Assembly: GCA_020650975.1 (NCBI GenBank) | Contig: JAIPMN010000730.1 | Span: 33,329-97,328 of the forward strand | Origin: Apostichopus californicus | Taxonomy: Eukaryota > Echinodermata > Holothuroidea > Aspidochirotida > Stichopodidae | Reading direction: 5' to 3' | DNA: 64,000 nt | In this document: positions 59,174-64,000 of the stretch, piece by piece | Numbering within the stretch: the first letter of the stretch is position 1 | How the letters are laid out: each line of letters starts with the position of its first letter | Program-made: the position numbers and the translations under genes | The notes under the pieces: generated by a model | Databases searched by the model: none | What the model was told of the DNA's origin: nothing | Seen by the model: the letters and a program-made list of their open reading frames with translations, nothing else

Positions 59174-62100
59174 CTGGAAATGATCAAAAAAAAGTAGGAA
59201 AGGATTATAAAACTTCAGGAGACTCAGGTATAAATTGCGAGGCACGTTCCCATTCCGAGTACAACGTAATGACTGTTAGGTATTACTTTATTACATCCCA
59301 ATGTGCAGGAAGCTGCATACTTGCAGTGAAAAACTTACAGAATAAAAGCATGAAAATTTCTAGATGAAATGAACAAAGACATAAAAACAAAAATAAATAT
59401 GCTACTGCTATCAGTACTGAATGAAACATTTCTCTGTTTCAAAACTATGACTTAATGTTTACAATAACTCACAGAGTGTGCATCTCATATCTCATAATAT
59501 AAATTGTTAGGCTTTTAGTTTGTGTTATTTGAATATTTTGGTGTGCAGTTTACAAACCGATGATCTCATGGGTAAGCAAACCCGGCTTGGTAACGACTTA
59601 ATTACATTGCTGGTAAGGAGATTCAATGTAACTGAGTGCCAGGGATGTAGGTGAGATCTAACAATTCAAAATTAAACCATGTCATCTACACTTAAACAGC
59701 TTTGTAATTTTTTACAAACACATCAATGGTTGTTTTATTTTACTTCTACTCCAATTGACACAGTTCTAGACCTGTTATGTGATGCTTAAACCAGCTAGCA
59801 GTTTTTGTCATCTAATCAGTGGTCTTGTACAGGCGGTGCAGCAGTTAAAAATATTGCAAAACCCCACCCCACCAATCTTGGTGAAACCACACCCTGATTC
59901 CAAACAAACAACTTGGCTCTTGGGTTCATGTGATTGGGGAGGGAGGTTGTCGGGTGGGGGAGGGAGGAGGGGGAGAGAAGGAAGTTCAAATGTGAAAATG
60001 TTGTGCAACTGTAGATGACAACAATCATCATCACCATCACCATCACCATCACCATCATCATCAACACCATCATTCTCATCAACACCATCATCACTATCAT
60101 CGACACCATCATCAACACCATCACCTTCATCATTACCATCATCATCACCATCCCAATTGCCATTATCATGATCATTGTCACCACCACCATCATCACCACC
60201 ACCATCATCACCATCAACACCATCATCATCAACACCATCATCACCATCAACACCATCACCGTAACGGTCATCGTCATCATTACCATCATCATTATTATCC
60301 CCATTGCAATCATGATCATCATCACTACCATCATCATCACCACCACCACCACCACCATCATCACCATCTTCATCATCATCATCATATTACAAGCATGCAG
60401 ATGAATACTCACCGAGCTTCTGTCCTGGCACTAGTGTACTCGAACCATAGTACTTTGGGAATCAGGGACGAGTCCCTTATTAAGAAAAACTCACTGATAG
60501 GCCATGCAACAATTTGCGGGAACAAAGGAGAAAACACCAGCTGTGGATGAGGAAAAGAAACCCAAAGACTTTAGAACAGAACTTACTTTTTATCTATTTT
60601 TTTTGTTATGAGCAATGTTTAAGTTTTCTGGCTCATAATGTTACAGCTAGCTGAACATTTAAGGCAAGTTTGTTGTATCTTTTAATTCCTGTCAAGAAAA
60701 TTTAGGGAAAGAATTTCAGTTTTCTCTTTTGCTGTATGGATACAGCTTTTACTTTCACACAACAAATGGAAACATTTTGCATAGGCTCACAGTACAACAA
60801 CTACATATGTGCACCTGGGCCTAGCCTAGCTTTAATTTATCAGCCTATAATAATACACAAGAAAAATGTTGTTTATGTCAGGGATTTGCTTCCGGTTAAT
60901 TACCTGTTTATTCACATATATTTAAAGGCAAAAGTAATTATGCACTGACTATTACAGTGTTAAGTTAAAAAAAGGGCTCTAAAAGTACCCAAAACATTGC
61001 AAATCTTCCAACTCAAGGTGGAGCCATCTACCCCACTCCCCCCCCCCTTGCAACTAGTCAATGTCTCTTGAAACCTTTACTTTCAATAGTACTACTGACC
61101 TGTGTTAGGATGAACCAAGGCACAGCCAAGATAATACCAAGAAATGCACCACACACGACTTGTCGTATTGTGTGGTAATTGAGGTAAACCCTGAAAAGAG
61201 AGGAAAAGTGTGTAAGAAACCCATTGAAGTAGATTTTCATTTTCATTATATTTATATGGCACACACAAACACACATCAAGCATAACCTGCCATAATTCTA
61301 GGTGTTTATGAAGTCCTGATGGGACGAAGGATGTATGAACACCGATACCAGAAGGTTGTGATCTATCCAACAACAGTTGTGTCTTGCTTTTAGAGCTAAT
61401 AATTAGACCTAGTTTAAATCTAAATATGCCTCTCAATGTACCATTTTGAAATCTAAATTTTTATTTTTTGCTCGGGGAGGACCTCCCTACATGACTGTCA
61501 GCTTCAACAATCCCAGGGCCAAACCCTTCTGTACAAAATCCTTCAGTCCCCTCTGTACCTTCGGCCGGGGGAGAAATTTAGAATTTTACCTCCGCCCCAC
61601 CCCCCCCCCCCAAGTCTCAAAGTTTGAAATCTTAACAAGTCAAATTTTGGTATAATAACTTTCAGACCTAAATTATTTTCATTTCATTTTGGTTAGCTAC
61701 CCATAAATTTAGTCATTATGATATTTTATACTAATAGCATTTCTGCTAAGGGTACACCATCAATGATTCCCGAGCTGTAAAACAAGGGCATGGTTTTCTT
61801 TATAAACCAGTCACTTTGGTTTTACGGTTTAAGTCCAGTCATTACTGCTCACTAACTCCTCCGACTTGTGTCAGGTCGCCCGTATTATCTCCATGGAGAA
61901 AAAAAACATTAGAAAACATCCCCCCCCCCCTGAGTCAAACCACTCTTGAAACTTGGCGACTCGATATGCCATGACTTGTTACGATACTTATGACTAACGA
62001 CTTGTTATGACTCACCTGCTAATACTGACTAAAAGGGCAAGTACTATGACACCCACTGCCAAACAGTGTCTCCACAGTAGCTCAGAAATAGAGTTTGAAT

Positions 62101-63947
62101 TCGGTGGATGCAGTCTGTGAATAGCACAAAAAAAACAAACAATAAAATCACAGTGCTTTTGTATCTGTTAATGATGAACTCTATTAAGGTTAGAAGAATA
62201 ATTTCAACCCCCCACCCCCTCACCATCCCCCCCAAAAAAAATCCCAAAGATCTGAAGGAAAAAAATGGATGTTCACTGATGAAACCTTTGGTGAGAAAGA
62301 CCTTCAGATTTAACTTCTTTATGATTTAACCTAATGATTTAACTTAGATTTAACTTCTTCATTCAGATGAGGGAAGAAAGTGGACGGTATCTTGAACGTG
62401 GGATTGAAAAGGGTATTCTATTTCGTTCGCACTTTTTTAGTAGGTTCTGAGTAGATGGAAAAATCTCATAGATAAACAGGCAAGAAAGCAACAAAGTAAA
62501 TAAATACAAATTTCAACTGATCATGTTTGTGACCTAAGGACAAACCTTGTTACATGTCTCATTCATTGGAAAGGCTTATTACCAACTAAATGCACCTCTT
62601 AGAAAGGCAGAAACCTGAATTAGTTAAAAATATAAGGAAAATTCCATGTAAAGTTAGGTTATTTAATGACCGTAAGTTGGACCTGGATGGACGTGGATTA
62701 GGTCTAAGGGTCCTTTATTGTTTACTGTCAGTAAGTAAGTAAACCAATGGAATATTATATATATTTCATAACCAGGAAACTAAATACTATAGCTGCGAGT
62801 GCATAACAAACACAATATGAAAGAAGCATGGATATCTGTGTCCAACCACTTCAAAGCTGTAATATATTGAATCAAATGACAATGAATTGGGGTTAGCCTG
62901 TGAATCAAAGACACAACAATGAAACTACGTCCTTTCCTTTGATGTTTCTATGTCCACAATATTTGATTTTTTTTTTACATTCCCTTCTAGTCGAATAAAA
63001 TTGTGCAGATGGCACTGAATATCTTTTTGATTTGTGATATTGAATATCTTTTCATAGCCACTCTTTTCTGCAACTCTCAGTTTCTTTTTCAATTTAATTA
63101 AACACTTTCTGTCTCTAGTGTAGTAGCGCGCATCGCCGCATTATATGAGATATTTTATCTGTTAAATCTGCTGACTGTACAATTTCCAATGTGATGCTTT
63201 TGCTGTCCAAGCAATACACCTTTGTCAATCACATACTGTAGCGAGAGCAGTGTTATTTAAACCTAGGTTCAGTATTAACCACTGTGAAGTTCTTCTCACC
63301 TGAAAGAATGTATGGCTATTAGCATAACTAAATTGATGCCAATAAAAAGTTTCAACTTGACTTGCTATGATAACTAGGTTACAACAAAACTGTGAAACTG
63401 ACATGGAAATGCTACAGGCCTAGCTATTTGCTGTTATACAAATAATGAAAGGTTATGAGTGCAATAGTGCAAATATTTCATGAGTTGAAAGATGGAATGT
63501 TCCATTTAACGAGGCGCAGCCGAGTTGAATGGAACAAATTACATATTTCAACGAATGAAATATTTGCACTATTGCACGAATGGAAACCATTCATTATTTG
63601 TTTTATACAACACCTTCAAATTTGGATATAATTGGAGTAAAATGCACTCATGCAACAGATTGTTTTGAACAGACAGGTTTCTCTGCTCTCTTACCATTGA
63701 AAAAAGTGCTATCAAAAAAGTATAACCCATGGTTCTATTTCATAGAGTGCAATAGAGCGGATTTTGCATGCAATCGACGAGCAATTGACCAATCAAATGG
63801 CCGGAATATAATTAGGTGTTGTATAAAAATACATATTGTCTGATAATCGCTCAAACGTGTGAAACTCTGAGTAACAACTACTAGTGTTCCACTAGTCTCA
63901 ACTAATTCTCACCTAAACTTCGCTCTGTCCACTAGACATAGAGCACT
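59128..63947 (-). CDS. DOLPP1: Dolichyldiphosphatase, C-terminal part (5' exons outside the window)
   Basis: ER membrane PAP2-family phosphatase that removes a phosphate from dolichyl diphosphate so the carrier can be reused in N-glycosylation. Exons on the minus strand: 63947-63913 (less sure), 62114-62016, 61190-61100, 60540-60413 and 59173-59128; 399 nt, 132 residues. The carboxy end follows the human protein closely: [67 protein letters not shown] is phosphatase motif C3 (SR-x5-H), with Gln in place of the usual later Asp as in other DOLPP1 proteins. It is split across the 62016/61190 junction. Motifs C1 and C2 must lie in exons beyond the right edge. The very end (GAMGNRMS) is specific to this species. 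Confidence 0.93.
60023..60386. repeat. (ATC)n compound microsatellite, about 360 bp
   Basis: Nearly continuous CATCAT/CACCAT/ATCACC trinucleotides. Open frames on both strands across it (poly Met/Val or Thr/Ile) are a by-product of the repeat. Confidence 0.95.
60413..60540 (-). CDS. DOLPP1: DOLPP1 exon: conserved C-terminal domain
   Basis: Acceptor CTCATCCACAG, donor GCTCG/GTGAGT; 128 nt, phase 0 in and 2 out. Encodes [20 protein letters not shown] and [19 protein letters not shown]. The downstream intron starts with a long ATG/CAT microsatellite. Confidence 0.95.
61100..61190 (-). CDS. DOLPP1: DOLPP1 exon: motif C3 and membrane segment
   Basis: Acceptor CTCTTTTCAG, donor ACACAG/GTCAGT. Completes Arg then [12 protein letters not shown] and a membrane segment ending PWFILTQ. 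Confidence 0.93.
62016..62114 (-). CDS. DOLPP1: DOLPP1 exon: membrane segment before motif C3
   Basis: Acceptor GCTATTCACAG, donor TTAGCAG/GTGAGT; phase 2 at both ends. Encodes [20 protein letters not shown], then a hydrophobic segment ending VSIS and AG of the Arg codon. Confidence 0.88.
63434..63607. repeat. 174-bp foldback with GTGCAATAGTGCAAATATTT arms
   Basis: TATACAAATAATGAAAGGTT, GTGCAATAGTGCAAATATTT, CAT, GTTGAAA and TGTTCCATT on the left are mirrored in reverse complement on the right (AATGGAACA ... AAATATTTGCACTATTGCAC ... TTCATTATTTG). The loop holds CGAGGCGCAGCCGAG. Confidence 0.8.
63600..63829. mobile_element. Candidate MITE with GTTTTATACAACACCT termini, abutting the foldback
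   Basis: TTTTATACAACACCT at 63601-63615 is mirrored by AGGTGTTGTATAAAA at about 63814-63828. It contains no open frame of note. It may be the body of one larger composite element that includes the adjacent foldback. Confidence 0.55.
63913..63947 (-). CDS. DOLPP1: Probable DOLPP1 exon, 35 nt
   Basis: Pyrimidine-rich acceptor TTTTCGTCTATCTTGGCGCAG and donor TTTAG/GTGAGA; phase 0 in, 2 out, fitting the next exon. Encodes [11 protein letters not shown]. Similarity to the family is weak here, so this rests on splice sites and phase. Confidence 0.5.
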
Positions 63948-63976
63948 CTGCGCCAAGATAGACGAAAACCAACAAA

Positions 63977-63996
63977 ATGTATATATATATATATAT
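63977..63996. repeat. (AT)n microsatellite
   Basis: An uninterrupted TA run at the right edge, just upstream of the probable 35-nt DOLPP1 exon. Confidence 0.85.
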
Positions 63997-64000
63997 AAAT

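Noticed and set aside
59816-60412. 198-codon minus-strand and 129-codon plus-strand open frames
   Set aside because: Both are translations of the ATC/GAT microsatellite (runs of Met/Val or Ile/Thr); only the flanking 60413-60540 exon is real.

Overview
The window is animal nuclear DNA. Coding sequence is split into short exons of about 35-420 bp with GT/AG junctions and matching phases, separated by long AT-rich introns. There are no bacterial-style operons, and transposon remnants, a tRNA-derived SINE, microsatellites and many poly(G)/poly(C) tracts are present. All three recognised enzymes exist in vertebrates but the gene structures and repeats are not vertebrate-like, so a marine invertebrate deuterostome (echinoderm or hemichordate) is my best guess; the species cannot be fixed from the sequence alone.

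Four genes were reconstructed by joining exons. (1) About 2.4-10.1 kb, minus strand: an ST6GALNAC3-like alpha-2,6-sialyltransferase. It has one membrane-anchor/stem exon, TWO alternative-looking sialylmotif-L exons (A at 7002-7423, B at 5748-6157) with the same phases, then one shared S-motif exon and one shared VS-motif terminal exon. (2) 27.3-40.4 kb, plus strand: carnitine O-acetyltransferase (CRAT), 12 exons and 631 codons from an ATG that begins right after a splice acceptor, ending in the peroxisomal tripeptide SRL. (3) 44.2-48.8 kb, minus strand: a four-transmembrane CD20/MS4A-like protein with a cytosolic tail ending in a possible PDZ ligand; its first exon was not found. (4) 59.1 kb to the right edge, minus strand: the 3' part of dolichyldiphosphatase (DOLPP1); its N-terminal exons lie outside the window.

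Layout: 1-2.4 kb is downstream of the sialyltransferase. 10.1-27.3 kb has no recognisable coding sequence; it must contain or border the 5' ends of the divergent sialyltransferase and CRAT genes and holds several inverted-repeat elements. 40.4-44.2 kb lies between the convergent 3' ends of CRAT and the CD20-like gene. 48.8-59.1 kb is a mostly repeat-bearing interval. Mobile DNA includes three copies of a roughly 250-bp TTAA-flanked MITE, a complete hAT-type MITE with an 8-bp target duplication, a second two-copy MITE family, foldback elements and one tRNA-derived SINE.

The enzymes do not form a pathway. CRAT and DOLPP1 are neighbours in human 9q34, and ST6GALNAC4/6 lie in the same human band, so the window looks like conserved linkage. 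The most interesting biological signal is the pair of sialylmotif-L exons, which could let one locus make two sialyltransferases with different donor/acceptor domains by mutually exclusive splicing. I did not find a wholly new defence-type or mobile gene system.
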